Positions 21,651 through 29,618 of a DNA stretch of 34,643 nucleotides are shown here, one piece after another; positions within the stretch are counted from its first letter, which is position 1; the number at the start of each line of letters is the position of its first letter. Location of the stretch: contig CAUDCW010000017.1 in NCBI GenBank assembly GCA_958448165.1, positions 1 to 34,643 on the forward strand, given 5' to 3'. The notes beneath the pieces were generated by a model. That model was not told the origin of the DNA, did not search any database, and worked only from the letters and a program-made list of their open reading frames with translations. The position numbers and the translations under genes were made by a program. The DNA comes from an uncultured Oscillospiraceae bacterium. GTDB lineage: Bacteria > Bacillota > Clostridia > Oscillospirales > Acutalibacteraceae.

Positions 21651-22235
21651 ATGAAAAAGCTTATTTATACATTGCTTGTTGTGTCCTTAGCCGCAATCAC
21701 GCTTACAGCCTGCACAAGCGGCACTCAGCAGGGCGGCGAAAGCGCACTTCAGAGCGCAACGGATTCTCAGCTTTACGGCGACAACGAGGAATTCTCGGCT
21801 GAGCTTTCGCCCGAGGACGAGGACTTATCACCCGACGATGAAACAGCAACAGCCGACAGCGAAGCTGCGGACGGCGAAGAAAGCGGTTCGGATTCTCAGC
21901 CGCAGGAGATAAACGAGGCATTTGTCGGCACATGGGCGCCGTATGCCGCATATGACGCAGACGAAAACAAGGTGTCGCTGACCGACATTTTCGGCGATAA
22001 CTTCAACTTCGGCGGCTCAATCACCCTCAACAGTGACGGCAGCTTTGAGTCAAACCTGACAAGCGACAAGGACAGACAAAGCGGCAGCTTCACAACGTCC
22101 GACAACACTGCAACGCTCGTTTACGGCGACGGCGAGGAGGTCACAATGACCCTCACAGGCTACCCGAACAGCTCCACGCTTGAACAGCCTGCAACGGCAA
22201 GCGGCAAGTCCTGCACCGTTTATTACTCAAATTAA
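21651..22235 (+). CDS. Acidic lipoprotein of unknown function
   Basis: A 194-residue lipoprotein. The signal ends in the lipobox TLTAC (Cys about residue 21). A highly acidic, low-complexity linker follows (about 30-85, rich in Asp, Glu, Ser), then a compact domain beginning FVGTWAPYAAYDADENKVS. It has a GSITLNSDGSFESNL segment and a DGEEVTMTLT strand. This FxGTW...LxxDGxF pattern is common in lipocalin-like or DUF-type lipoproteins of Clostridia; function is unknown. GGAGG precedes the ATG. It is convergent with the LCP gene, sharing a terminator. Confidence 0.82.
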   Translation: MKKLIYTLLVVSLAAITLTACTSGTQQGGESALQSATDSQLYGDNEEFSAELSPEDEDLSPDDETATADSEAADGEESGSDSQPQEINEAFVGTWAPYAAYDADENKVSLTDIFGDNFNFGGSITLNSDGSFESNLTSDKDRQSGSFTTSDNTATLVYGDGEEVTMTLTGYPNSSTLEQPATASGKSCTVYYSN

Positions 22236-22257
22236 CACGGCTGTATAATGACAGCGC

Positions 22258-22301
22258 AAAAAAGCCGGGCAATCCGCAAGGGTCGCCCGGCTTATTTTTT
22301 T
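22258..22301. terminator. Bidirectional terminator between the lipoprotein and LCP genes
   Basis: AAAAAAGCCGGGC pairs with GCCCGGCTTATTTTTTT. A and T tracts on both sides suit both convergent genes. Confidence 0.9.
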
Positions 22302-22302
22302 A

Positions 22303-23373
22303 TCACGACCCTTGCACTGAGCTTTCAAACACGAACAATGCAAGGCGCTTGCGCTGAGCTGTCCAGTCCTTGAGAACAACAATCGACTGTCCGTCGTCTG
22401 TCCAGCCGTATTCAAACAAATCGTCCTCGGGAACACGGTATTCCTCAAAATCATAGCCTAAGTATGTCAGCGAATTTGCAACAAGCGTTGTTATCTCGTC
22501 CTTTTTGAGGTTTGTTGTAATCATCGGACCGACCTTTGACACTATCTGCACAATCTGACCGATGTCAGCCTGCTTGAACTCGCCGAGAATGGTTTCGAGC
22601 AGTTTTCTCTGTCTTGAGGTTCTCTCGAAATCGTTGCCCGGGATAACAACCTCGGGGTGTTCCTCCTCCTCATAGCCTCTGTTGCGGGCATACCACAGAG
22701 CCTGCCTGCCGTTTAAGTGAGTGACGCCGGCAATTTCGGGCAGCTCGTTTCTCTCCTCGGTCTGCTTGTTGATGTAGCTCTGCCAGTTGATATATGCGAC
22801 CTCCTCTGACGAAAGCTCGATATCAACGCCGCCGAGAATGTCGATGATGTCCTTGAATGCGCTGAAATCGACAACGGCGTAGCGGTCGATATTGATGCCG
22901 AAGTTTGATTCAACCGTCTGTATCGACAGCGCAGGTCCGCCGTAGGTGTAAGCCGCATTGAGCTTGTTCTGTCCGTAGCCTGGAATATTGACGTATAAAT
23001 CCCTGAGGAAAGAGGTCATCTTGAGCTTTTTGTGGCGGTTGTCGATGCTGAGCATTATCATCGTGTCGCTTCTGCCGTGGTCCTCGCCCTCCTTGCGATG
23101 GTCCTCGCCGAACAGCATAATGTTCAGAATCTGCGGGTCATTGAGCAAAGAATCGCTGTTAAGATTTGTGTTCATCGTTGCGTTTGTGTTAAGCGACCCG
23201 TCCTCGGTCTTGTTGTTCGTGTCGTCGATATACTTATAATTCACCGATGCCAGCGTGTTATAGATATACACAAGTCCGACCCCGACCACAGCCGCAAACA
23301 GACAGCCGACAAGTGCGACAATCTTTTTTGCGCCAAACGCCCTTTTAACTCCTTTTACGCCACTATTCTTCAT
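22303..23373 (-). CDS. LytR-CpsA-Psr (LCP) family glycopolymer ligase
   Basis: A 356-residue membrane protein: a short cytoplasmic N-terminus, one helix (VALVGCLFAAVVGVGLVYIY) and an extracellular LCP domain. Motifs seen: GRSDTMIMLSID, SFLRDLYVNIPGYG, NKLNAAYTYGG, ILGGVDIEL, HLNGRQALWYARNR and FERTSRQRKLL. LCP proteins transfer undecaprenyl-phosphate-linked polymers such as teichoic acid or capsule onto peptidoglycan. That fits its position after tarI/tarJ, LicD and GT2. It has its own strong promoter at 23511-23539. Confidence 0.93.
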   Translation of the reverse strand: MKNSGVKGVKRAFGAKKIVALVGCLFAAVVGVGLVYIYNTLASVNYKYIDDTNNKTEDGSLNTNATMNTNLNSDSLLNDPQILNIMLFGEDHRKEGEDHGRSDTMIMLSIDNRHKKLKMTSFLRDLYVNIPGYGQNKLNAAYTYGGPALSIQTVESNFGINIDRYAVVDFSAFKDIIDILGGVDIELSSEEVAYINWQSYINKQTEERNELPEIAGVTHLNGRQALWYARNRGYEEEEHPEVVIPGNDFERTSRQRKLLETILGEFKQADIGQIVQIVSKVGPMITTNLKKDEITTLVANSLTYLGYDFEEYRVPEDDLFEYGWTDDGQSIVVLKDWTAQRKRLALFVFESSVQGS

Positions 23374-23510
23374 CTTCTTCCCGCACGAGGCGGTTTCCCC
23401 CTTATAAAAAATATATAAATCCCATTGGGGACTGCGTCACACCGCTTGATTTCCTTGCTTGTTCGTTCATTTCCGACAGCGAAATTGCAGTCGGGTGTTA
23501 TCGGTTTTTT

Positions 23511-23539
23511 ATTATACCCCAATGTAAAAATTTTGTCAA
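23511..23539 (-). promoter_or_regulatory. Consensus promoter of the LCP gene
   Basis: TTGACA (23534-23539), a 17-base spacer and TATAAT (23511-23516) on the minus strand, directly after the tarJ stop codon. Confidence 0.9.
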
Positions 23540-23544
23540 AAGCA

Positions 23545-24558
23545 TTACAGCCGCCACTCAAAAACAGTTTTGAACGGCGTATTAAGGTCGTTTGCAAAAA
23601 CCCTGTGGATATCCTCAACCGACTTTACAGGCTCGTCCTCGTGGATAATCGTGCCGAGTCTGCGGCGGATTCTCTGGCTTTTCATAAGCTGAGCCGCCTC
23701 GATAAAATCCTCTCTGCCGCTGCGGCTGTTGCCGATGAGCGTAAGACCCTTTTCAAGAATACTCCTTGTGTCGATGGAAACATAGTTTTCGCTCACTCCG
23801 AGAAGCCCCACCGTTCCCTGCGGTCTTATGTGCGCAATAATGTCCCTTATTGCGTCATAGCAGCCCTCGCCGCCGACGCACTCAAACGCATGGTCAACCT
23901 TAAGCTCTGGCGGAACGGTGTATGTAAGATAGGTTTCGGCAACGAACGAAAAGCGGGAAAGCTTTCTCGAATTTTTGCCCACAACTACAATCCTGCTTTT
24001 CGGCATTTTCGCCTTGAGCGCACAGGCTATCATAAAAGCCACGCTTCCGTCGCCCCAAATGCCTATTGTATCACGGTACTGATGCGCCGCCGCATCAAGC
24101 CGCTTGACTGCGTGCAGGGCAACGCTGAACAGCTCGCACATTGTCGCCGTCTGATACGGAATATCCGGCACTGCGACAAGCTGGCGGGGCTGCATTGCGA
24201 CAAATTCGCACATAAAGCCGTCATATCCGCTCGACATAAAGCGCGAATCCTCAAGGTAGTTTTCAAAAATGCCGTCACGCTCACTGCCCGGGATATTCGG
24301 AATAAGCACAACACGGTCGCCTTGCTTGAACGTGCCGCTTTTGTCCTGCAGCACCTCGCCGCAGCACTCGTGAATGAGCGCCATCGGCAGCTTTTCGGAC
24401 AGGGTTTTTAGGTTGCGGTTGCCAAGGTAATACCGCTGGTCCGCCTGACATATCGACATATATCTCGGCCGCACCAGCACGTTGCCGTCTATATTTGTAT
24501 CCTCATATTTAACCGATATAAACTGAGGATTGACAAGCTGATAAATATAATTAATCAC
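23545..24558 (-). CDS. tarJ: TarJ-like ribulose-5-phosphate reductase
   Basis: A 337-residue medium-chain dehydrogenase. With TarI it would make CDP-ribitol: TarJ reduces ribulose 5-phosphate to ribitol 5-phosphate with NADPH. Zinc-site features include SICQADQRYYLG and LIHECCGEV; the nucleotide-binding region is IGIWGDGSVAFMIACALKAK. The ending (FKTVFEWRL) is typical of the family. The start is GTG at 24558, 9 bases after GGAGGAG, overlapping the last 8 bases of tarI; an in-frame TTG at 24579 precedes that ribosome site and is rejected. The substrate is inferred from the tarI neighbour. Confidence 0.88.
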   Translation of the reverse strand: MINYIYQLVNPQFISVKYEDTNIDGNVLVRPRYMSICQADQRYYLGNRNLKTLSEKLPMALIHECCGEVLQDKSGTFKQGDRVVLIPNIPGSERDGIFENYLEDSRFMSSGYDGFMCEFVAMQPRQLVAVPDIPYQTATMCELFSVALHAVKRLDAAAHQYRDTIGIWGDGSVAFMIACALKAKMPKSRIVVVGKNSRKLSRFSFVAETYLTYTVPPELKVDHAFECVGGEGCYDAIRDIIAHIRPQGTVGLLGVSENYVSIDTRSILEKGLTLIGNSRSGREDFIEAAQLMKSQRIRRRLGTIIHEDEPVKSVEDIHRVFANDLNTPFKTVFEWRL

Positions 24559-25270
24559 TTTCTTTTTCTCCTCCCACAAGTACCTGTGCTATTTTATAGT
24601 CGGATACCGTGGTGATTTTCATATTGGAGATTTCGCCGTCAACAAGCTTCACCGGCGCGCCCCTCATAACACAGATTTTGCAGGCGTCTGTAAGAATCGC
24701 CTTTTCGCTCGGCTTCAGCTTTGCATAAAGCTCCTTTAAAAGCTTGATGTTAAAGCTCTGCGGCGTCTGCCCCTGATACATAATTTTTCTGTCGGGTATC
24801 TCTGAGATGTCAACACCGTCGTGCGATTTTACGATTGTGTCCGTCGCAGGAACAACCGTGTCGCACGCACCGAACTTGATTGCAGCGTTGATGTTGTCCT
24901 CAAGAATTCTGAGCGTGACAAACGGCCTTACTGCGTCGTGGGTGACGATGATGTCGTCGTCCTCTATCCTGCCAAAATCCTTTTCAATCTCGTCGATAAT
25001 ATTAAAAATTGTGTCGTTGCGGCTGCCGCCGCCCGGTGCAAGCCTGATTTTGTCGCTGTCAAGGTCATATTTTTCAAGCAAATCAGCCATATGCGACATC
25101 CAGCTCGGGTGAATTCCAAGATAGATTGCGTCAAATCGACTGCAGGTCAGCATTTTTTCGAGCGTGTGAATGATGATTGGCTTTTTGTCGAGCGGCAGAA
25201 ACTGTTTCGGCATTGAGCTTATGTGCATTCTTGTGCCGCTTCCGCCTGCTAATATTGCACCGTAAATCAT
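24551..25270 (-). CDS. tarI: IspD/TarI-type cytidylyltransferase
   Basis: A 239-residue nucleotidyltransferase that transfers CMP from CTP to a polyol phosphate. Motifs: ILAGGSGTRM, MPKQFLPLDKKPIIIHTLE, PGGGSRNDTIFN, THDAVRPFVT, ATDTIVKS and QGQTPQSFN. IspD and TarI are hard to tell apart by motif. The overlapping tarJ strongly favours ribitol-5-phosphate cytidylyltransferase, and hence a ribitol-containing wall polymer. GGAGGT precedes the ATG at 25270. Its last codons overlap the tarJ start. Confidence 0.9.
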   Translation of the reverse strand: MIYGAILAGGSGTRMHISSMPKQFLPLDKKPIIIHTLEKMLTCSRFDAIYLGIHPSWMSHMADLLEKYDLDSDKIRLAPGGGSRNDTIFNIIDEIEKDFGRIEDDDIIVTHDAVRPFVTLRILEDNINAAIKFGACDTVVPATDTIVKSHDGVDISEIPDRKIMYQGQTPQSFNIKLLKELYAKLKPSEKAILTDACKICVMRGAPVKLVDGEISNMKITTVSDYKIAQVLVGGEKESD

Positions 25271-25326
25271 AGTAATTTTACCTCCGAAATTTTAATCTGA
25301 TTTTAGTAATGTATGAACTAATGTTT

Positions 25327-25741
25327 AAGAGTGGAGAGTGGAGAGTTGAGAGTGGAGAGTGGAGATGATTTATAATTCAAAATTCATAATGCATAATTCA
25401 TAATGCATAATTGTGGTTGTCGCAGCTTCGCTGCTCTTTGAATTAAAAAGAGTCGGACAGTATCCTCGCCTCCCTCTGACGAGGGAGGTGTCACGCTGTG
25501 CGTGACGGAGGGAGAGATGCTCGAACCGATGAATGTCCGGGATAGTTTCAGCAGAGCGAACTCTCTCCCTCAGTCGCCTTCGGCGACAGCTCCCTCATCA
25601 GAGGGAGCCAAGACCTCGTTGCAAAATCCATCTATTTTCAAAACTCATTAAATTCGCCGCTTGCGGCGACAACTACAACTCCAAACTCCAAACTCCAAAC
25701 TCCAAACTCCTAACTCCAAACTCCAAACTCCAAACTCATCT
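25327..25741. repeat. Composite heptamer repeat (locus L)
   Basis: GAGAGTG units, ATTCATA heptamers, the inverted GCAGCTTCGCTGC module, a MITE family 2 copy (25465-25614), the CTCGTTGCAAAATCC scaffold, GCCGCTTGCGGC, and AACTCCA heptamers. It fills the licD-tarI gap; I see no gene in it. Confidence 0.85.
25465..25614. mobile_element. MITE-like element, family 2, copy 1
   Basis: Inverted ends of about 50 bp, each with two hairpins: CTCCCTCTGACGAGGGAG and GTCACGCTGTGCGTGAC at the left, GTCGCCTTCGGCGAC and CTCCCTCATCAGAGGGAG at the right. The right end is AGCCAAGAC. It is non-coding. Related copy at 28146-28285. Confidence 0.75.
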
Positions 25742-25749
25742 CTGTGCAG

Positions 25750-26616
25750 CTACGCGCCGCACGGCTTGTCCAGATCAAGCATATACAAATCGTGGTGGGG
25801 AACCTGCTCGCTCTTGGGCGGAACGCTCATATAATCCCCGAAAGCCATTTTAAGATAAGTATCGTACCCGACAGGTATCGGCATCATAAGACCCTCAAAT
25901 TCTTTCAGCACTGCGCTTTCAAAAATCTCCTTCGGGTATTCAAGCGACATATATTTCGGACCGGCGCAAAGCTCGGTTATCCTGTCGCAGTCCTTTATTT
26001 TATATTTTGACATCTTCCTCTCGGCAAGACGCCATATTTTTCTTCTGATTTTATCGCCCCGGAAAATTCCGAGCAGAACCCTGCTGCCCAGCGCCACAAC
26101 ACCGCCGTGCTTTTCCGGCACGACCTGAGCCAGAAACAAGGCGTAAATCATCGCCCAGAGCTTCTGAAATTTTCTTTTCATTCCGCCGGGACAGCCGTCA
26201 AGTGGAAATACGTCCATCACAAGCCCGTGCGGAACGTCGATATCCACCTGATTCATTTTAACGCAGGTGGCGTCGGTGTCAACAATAGTTGTGAAAATAT
26301 TCCCCGTGAAAAGCTCGTCGTCTGTTTTAAGGCACAGAAAACGGGGATTTTTTGAGTATTTCTTCCACAGCTTCGGCAGGCGTTCATAGTCCTCCCTCGG
26401 CATAAAAACGTCGATATCGTCGTCCCACGGGATAAAGCCGCCGTGCCGCAGAGTGCCGATGCAGCAGCCGCCGCAGAAATAGAAAAGCAGGTTGTGCTCG
26501 TCGCAGAACTCCTTGAAATATTTAAGCGTGTCAAGCTCCTTTAGCTGCAGCCGCCTTATCGTGTCGCTGTCAAGCTTAACAGGCTGAACACCGTCGCATT
26601 TATTGTTCATAGACAT
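25750..26616 (-). CDS. LicD family nucleotidyltransferase-fold protein
   Basis: A 288-residue protein of the LicD family (phosphocholine, ribitol-phosphate or other phosphodiester transferases acting on surface glycans). Catalytic region: CGGCCIGTLRHGGFIPWDDD followed by IDV, with the Asp cluster expected for metal binding, and FPLDGCPG further on. The ATG at 26616 is chosen after GGGGGA; a second ATG at 26610 is also possible. In-frame codons upstream are repeat-derived (LSTLHSQLSTL-type) and rejected. It is placed between GT2 and tarI, so it probably decorates or builds the same polymer. Repeat arrays lie directly before its ribosome site and about 10 bases after its stop. Confidence 0.9.
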   Translation of the reverse strand: MSMNNKCDGVQPVKLDSDTIRRLQLKELDTLKYFKEFCDEHNLLFYFCGGCCIGTLRHGGFIPWDDDIDVFMPREDYERLPKLWKKYSKNPRFLCLKTDDELFTGNIFTTIVDTDATCVKMNQVDIDVPHGLVMDVFPLDGCPGGMKRKFQKLWAMIYALFLAQVVPEKHGGVVALGSRVLLGIFRGDKIRRKIWRLAERKMSKYKIKDCDRITELCAGPKYMSLEYPKEIFESAVLKEFEGLMMPIPVGYDTYLKMAFGDYMSVPPKSEQVPHHDLYMLDLDKPCGA

Positions 26617-26628
26617 ATTTCCCCCTTT

Positions 26629-26935
26629 ATTGAGAGTGGAGAGTTGAGAGTGGAGAGTGGAGAGTGGAGATAAATTTCGCAACGAGTTTGCAAGTTTGTA
26701 GGGAACGGTCTTGACCGTTCCGGGATAGTGGCAGATATTGCGATTTTAAACAAAATCATAATAGAGTATAACATTCATAAGATCGAACCGGAACAAGCAA
26801 GCCTGTTCCCTACAACCCCGTTTTGGGTATTCTTCAATTCCTAATTGCTCATTCCTGATTCTCTTTCATTATGCATTGTGAATTATGCATTATGAATTAT
26901 GAATTATGAATTATAAATTCTCTCCACTCTGCGAA
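26629..26935. repeat. Composite heptamer repeat (locus M)
   Basis: GAGAGTG units, the TTTCGCAACGAGTTTGCAAG scaffold, an inverted BIME copy (26697-26814), ACCCCGTTTTGGGTATTCTT, ATTCCTAATTGCTCATTCC, AATTATG heptamers, and ACTCTGCGAAGC. About 165 bp around the BIME repeats inverted at 29431-29600. The right part repeats inverted at 34459-34585. Confidence 0.85.
26697..26814. mobile_element. BIME/MITE-like 118-bp element, copy 3 (inverted)
   Basis: Opposite orientation to the other three copies: begins TGTAGGGAACGGTC and ends GCCTGTTCCCTACA. The AACAAGCAAGCCTGTT hairpin has one mismatch. Nearly identical to copy 4. Confidence 0.8.
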
Positions 26936-27978
26936 GCAAGGCTTCGCTTCACCCTCTCAATTCCACGTTTTGATTTTCGCCGTGCGTTGCCTGCCCAGAA
27001 CGGCATTTTTATAAGTCCCAGCAGACTGCCGACGCCGTAAGACAGGTGAAGCAGAGGAAAGATAAACGGCAGAAGCAGAAACTGCGGATATTTTTCTTTC
27101 GCAAAGAATGTGCCGACCGTGATAAGCACATCAAACAGTGCATAAACGAGCAAAAGCGAGATAAGCGGCAGCGAAAAGCCGAAAGCCGCAATTATGCCGA
27201 ACAGGAGAATCGCCGTCACAAGGCAAAGCGGCGCAAAGTGAAAAAGCGAGATGCACTTCGGGGCAACGCCGAGCGTCAGCGCAACCCAGAAGCCGTTGCC
27301 GAACTTCTGCTTAATCATTTTTGCAAGACTGCTGCGGATATACTGATATGATTTTATACTCGGGTCACAGCAGATTTTATACCCTGCCTGCCTTATGCGG
27401 TAGTGCATTTCGTTGTCCTCGGTTCTGCCGAGCTGTTCGTTAAAGCCGCCGACCTTTGCAAACACCTCACGGCGGTAAGCCCCGTGAAAAAGCGAATCAA
27501 CATATCTGCGCTTATCGCTTTCACGGCGGTAGCCTGCAAAGGAGCTGCCGAACATCGAATCCTCCGCCGCAAGCAGGGTCTGCTGCCATGGCGTTCTGCT
27601 CTCGGCAAGTGTCGGTCTTGCGCCGCCGCAGACATACTCGCCGCTTTCAAGCACCTCGGCGTTTTTTGTCAGGAAGTCAGACGGAATGGTGCTGTGAGCG
27701 TCAAGGCGGATTATCACGTCGCCGCAGGAATGAATTATCGCCGTGTTCCAGGCCGCCGCCTGAAGCCTTTTGCGGCAGTTGACCACGATAACGCTGTGAT
27801 ACTCACGGTTTGCCTTGCCGAACTCGTCCATAATACGGCGTGTGCCGTCGGTTGAGCGGTCGTTGACAAGCACAAGCTGGGTGTTTTCCTTGGGATAATC
27901 CTGCGCCCTTATATCATCAAAAAGCCGTGCAAGCGCACGCTCCTCGTTATATGCGATTATACAAAGTGAAATAAGCAT
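26911..27978 (-). CDS. Family 2 glycosyltransferase (ExoA-like)
   Basis: A 355-residue membrane glycosyltransferase. The N-terminal GT-A domain shows LCIIAYNEERALARLFDDI, VLVNDRSTDGTRRI, RLDAHSTIPSDF (the DXD-like metal site) and GRTEDNEMHYRIRQAGYK. About three C-terminal membrane segments follow. It resembles ExoA-type transferases of exopolysaccharide synthesis; sugar and acceptor are unknown. CGGAG lies 8 bases from the ATG. The C-terminal about 12 residues (KRSLASQSGENL) are encoded by a repeat hairpin, a heptamer and the start of an ATTCATA array, so the natural end has been replaced or extended by the repeat. Confidence 0.9.
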   Translation of the reverse strand: MLISLCIIAYNEERALARLFDDIRAQDYPKENTQLVLVNDRSTDGTRRIMDEFGKANREYHSVIVVNCRKRLQAAAWNTAIIHSCGDVIIRLDAHSTIPSDFLTKNAEVLESGEYVCGGARPTLAESRTPWQQTLLAAEDSMFGSSFAGYRRESDKRRYVDSLFHGAYRREVFAKVGGFNEQLGRTEDNEMHYRIRQAGYKICCDPSIKSYQYIRSSLAKMIKQKFGNGFWVALTLGVAPKCISLFHFAPLCLVTAILLFGIIAAFGFSLPLISLLLVYALFDVLITVGTFFAKEKYPQFLLLPFIFPLLHLSYGVGSLLGLIKMPFWAGNARRKSKRGIERVKRSLASQSGENL

Positions 27979-27998
27979 AGTGTTTCTCCGTTTTTATT

Positions 27999-28418
27999 GA
28001 GAGTCGAGAGTCGAGAGTCGAGAGTGGAGAGTGGAGAGTTGAGAGTGGAGAGTCGAGAGTTAAGAGTTAAGAGTTAAGAGTGGAGAGTGGAGAGTGGAGA
28101 GTGGAGATAATTCGGAATTCGGAATTAAAGAATACCCGAAACGGGGTCTTGGCTCCCTTTTAAGGGAGCTGTCAGCAAAGCTGACTGAGGGTTGCGTTCG
28201 CTCTCCGAAACTACCCAATAATCCGTTGGTTCGAGCGTGAATCCCTCCACCGCAAGCGGTCCCCCTCCCTTTAACAAGGGAGGCTGTACACGTTGCGAGT
28301 AAACTGTTTATTCAAAGAGCAGCGAAGCTGCGACAACCACAATTATGAATTATAAATTATGAATTATGAATTATAAATCATCTTCACTCTCAACTCTCCA
28401 CTCTCCACTCTGCGGTGC
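27999..28418. repeat. Composite heptamer repeat (locus N)
   Basis: GAGAGTC/GAGAGTG/GAGTTAA heptamers, GGAATTC units, the GAATACCCGAAACGGGG core, a MITE family 2 copy (28146-28285), GTTGCGAGTAAACTG, the AAAGAGCAGCGAAGCTGC module, AATTATG heptamers and ACTCTCC arrays. The right arm extends into the DUF975 coding region. Confidence 0.85.
28146..28285. mobile_element. MITE-like element, family 2, copy 2
   Basis: Starts GTCTTGGCTCCCTTTTAAGG with hairpins GGCTCCCTTTTAAGGGAGC-like and GTCAGCAAAGCTGAC. It ends with CCTCCCTTTAACAAGGGAGG. It occupies the slot that BIME-like elements occupy in loci K and O. Confidence 0.7.
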
Positions 28419-29196
28419 TGCCGCAAATCCACTTTGCGCTGTCGGCAAAGCTCACCGCCATATACGGCACTGTGTAAAGCCCGGGCAGGATAAAGAAGGT
28501 CAGCGCAAGCCATGGCAAAAATGACAGCAAAAGCGACAGATACCTTTTTTTGTTGCCCTTCATAATAGCCACCGACAGCATTATAAAGTCCTTTGCCTGT
28601 CTGCTTTCCTCATCGGCTGTGACATAAAGGTACTGCGCCGGAAAATACCGTGAATTCAGAACCACCGACAGCACAATGCCAAGCGTCATCAGAATAACGC
28701 CCGGAATAGCCAGCACCCACGAATACGACCCGAGCACACCTGTGCTGTAAACGCAAACGCAGATTGCGGCAGGAACAAACGAGAGCAGTGTCCACAGAAT
28801 TCTGCGCAGTGCAAGGCTTAAGTTAAAGCCGAGCGTGCCGACAAACCTGCCCTTTTCATAATAATAGAACAAATCACTGCACTGTGCCGTTTTGCCGTTG
28901 GCAACAGCCGCCGCCATTCTGAAAAAGCCCGACGTAAGCGGCAGTGAAAAAACAAACACAAGCAAAATCACAAGCGCAACCGCCGCCGCAACTGCGGAAA
29001 TATACGGCTCGTCGGCAACCCGCTGTGAAAGCTCTGCCGATGCAAGGCCGTCCAAGTCAAAGAAAACCATAACGGTTTCAATGACGTTTGCAAGGGCAAG
29101 CGGCACGAGCATAACAAAGAACGCCGCCGCAAACGCCGCCCAGCTTCCCTGTAAATATTCTTTTGCCTGTTTTTTTATAAGAACATTAGCTGTCAT
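28390..29196 (-). CDS. DUF975 family membrane protein
   Basis: A 268-residue protein with about six membrane helices. The start (MTANVLIKKQAKEYLQGSW), the SGFFRMAAAVANGK loop and the ending LPWLALTFFILPGLYTVPYM fit the DUF975 family, whose function is unknown. AAAGGTGA precedes the ATG at 29196. The last residues, AEWRVES, are a translated GAGAGTG array, so the repeat has supplied the C-terminus and the TGA stop. It is on the same strand as the polysaccharide genes, but separated by long repeat loci, so operon membership is uncertain. Confidence 0.87.
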   Translation of the reverse strand: MTANVLIKKQAKEYLQGSWAAFAAAFFVMLVPLALANVIETVMVFFDLDGLASAELSQRVADEPYISAVAAAVALVILLVFVFSLPLTSGFFRMAAAVANGKTAQCSDLFYYYEKGRFVGTLGFNLSLALRRILWTLLSFVPAAICVCVYSTGVLGSYSWVLAIPGVILMTLGIVLSVVLNSRYFPAQYLYVTADEESRQAKDFIMLSVAIMKGNKKRYLSLLLSFLPWLALTFFILPGLYTVPYMAVSFADSAKWICGSTAEWRVES

Positions 29197-29210
29197 ATAA
29201 TCACCTTTTA

Positions 29211-29618
29211 GCAGAGTGGAGAGTGTAGAGTTGAGAGTTGAGAGTTAAGAGTTGAGATAATGCGGAATTCGGAATTCGGAATTCGGAATTGAAGAATACC
29301 CAAAACGTGGGCGTATGAACGGGCAAGGCAGTGCAAGCACCACAGTGAAGAAAGAATAGTTTTGAGTTTTGAGTTTAGAGTTTTGAGTTTTGAGTAGAGA
29401 TAATTCGGAATTCGGAATTCGGAAATAAAGAATACCCAAAACGGGGTTGTAGGGAACAGGCTTGCCTGTTCCGGTTCGATCTTATGAATGTTATACTCTA
29501 TTATGATTTTGTTTAAAATCGCAATATCTGCCACTATCCCGGAACGGTCAAGACCGTTCCCTACAAACTTGCAAACTCGTTGCGAAATTTATCTCCACTC
29601 TTCACTCTCCACTCTTCA
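29211..29618. repeat. Composite heptamer repeat (locus O)
   Basis: GAGAGTT/GAGAGTG units, GGAATTC heptamers (twice), GAATACCCAAAACG cores (twice), GAGTTTT heptamers, a BIME copy (29448-29565), GCAAACTCGTTGCGAAATTT, and CACTCTT arrays. It ends inside the last codons of the dipeptidase gene. Confidence 0.85.
29448..29565. mobile_element. BIME/MITE-like 118-bp element, copy 4
   Basis: TGTAGGGAACAGGC...GACCGTTCCCTACA with both terminal hairpins perfect. Flanking sequence on both sides also matches copy 3 in inverted orientation. Confidence 0.8.
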
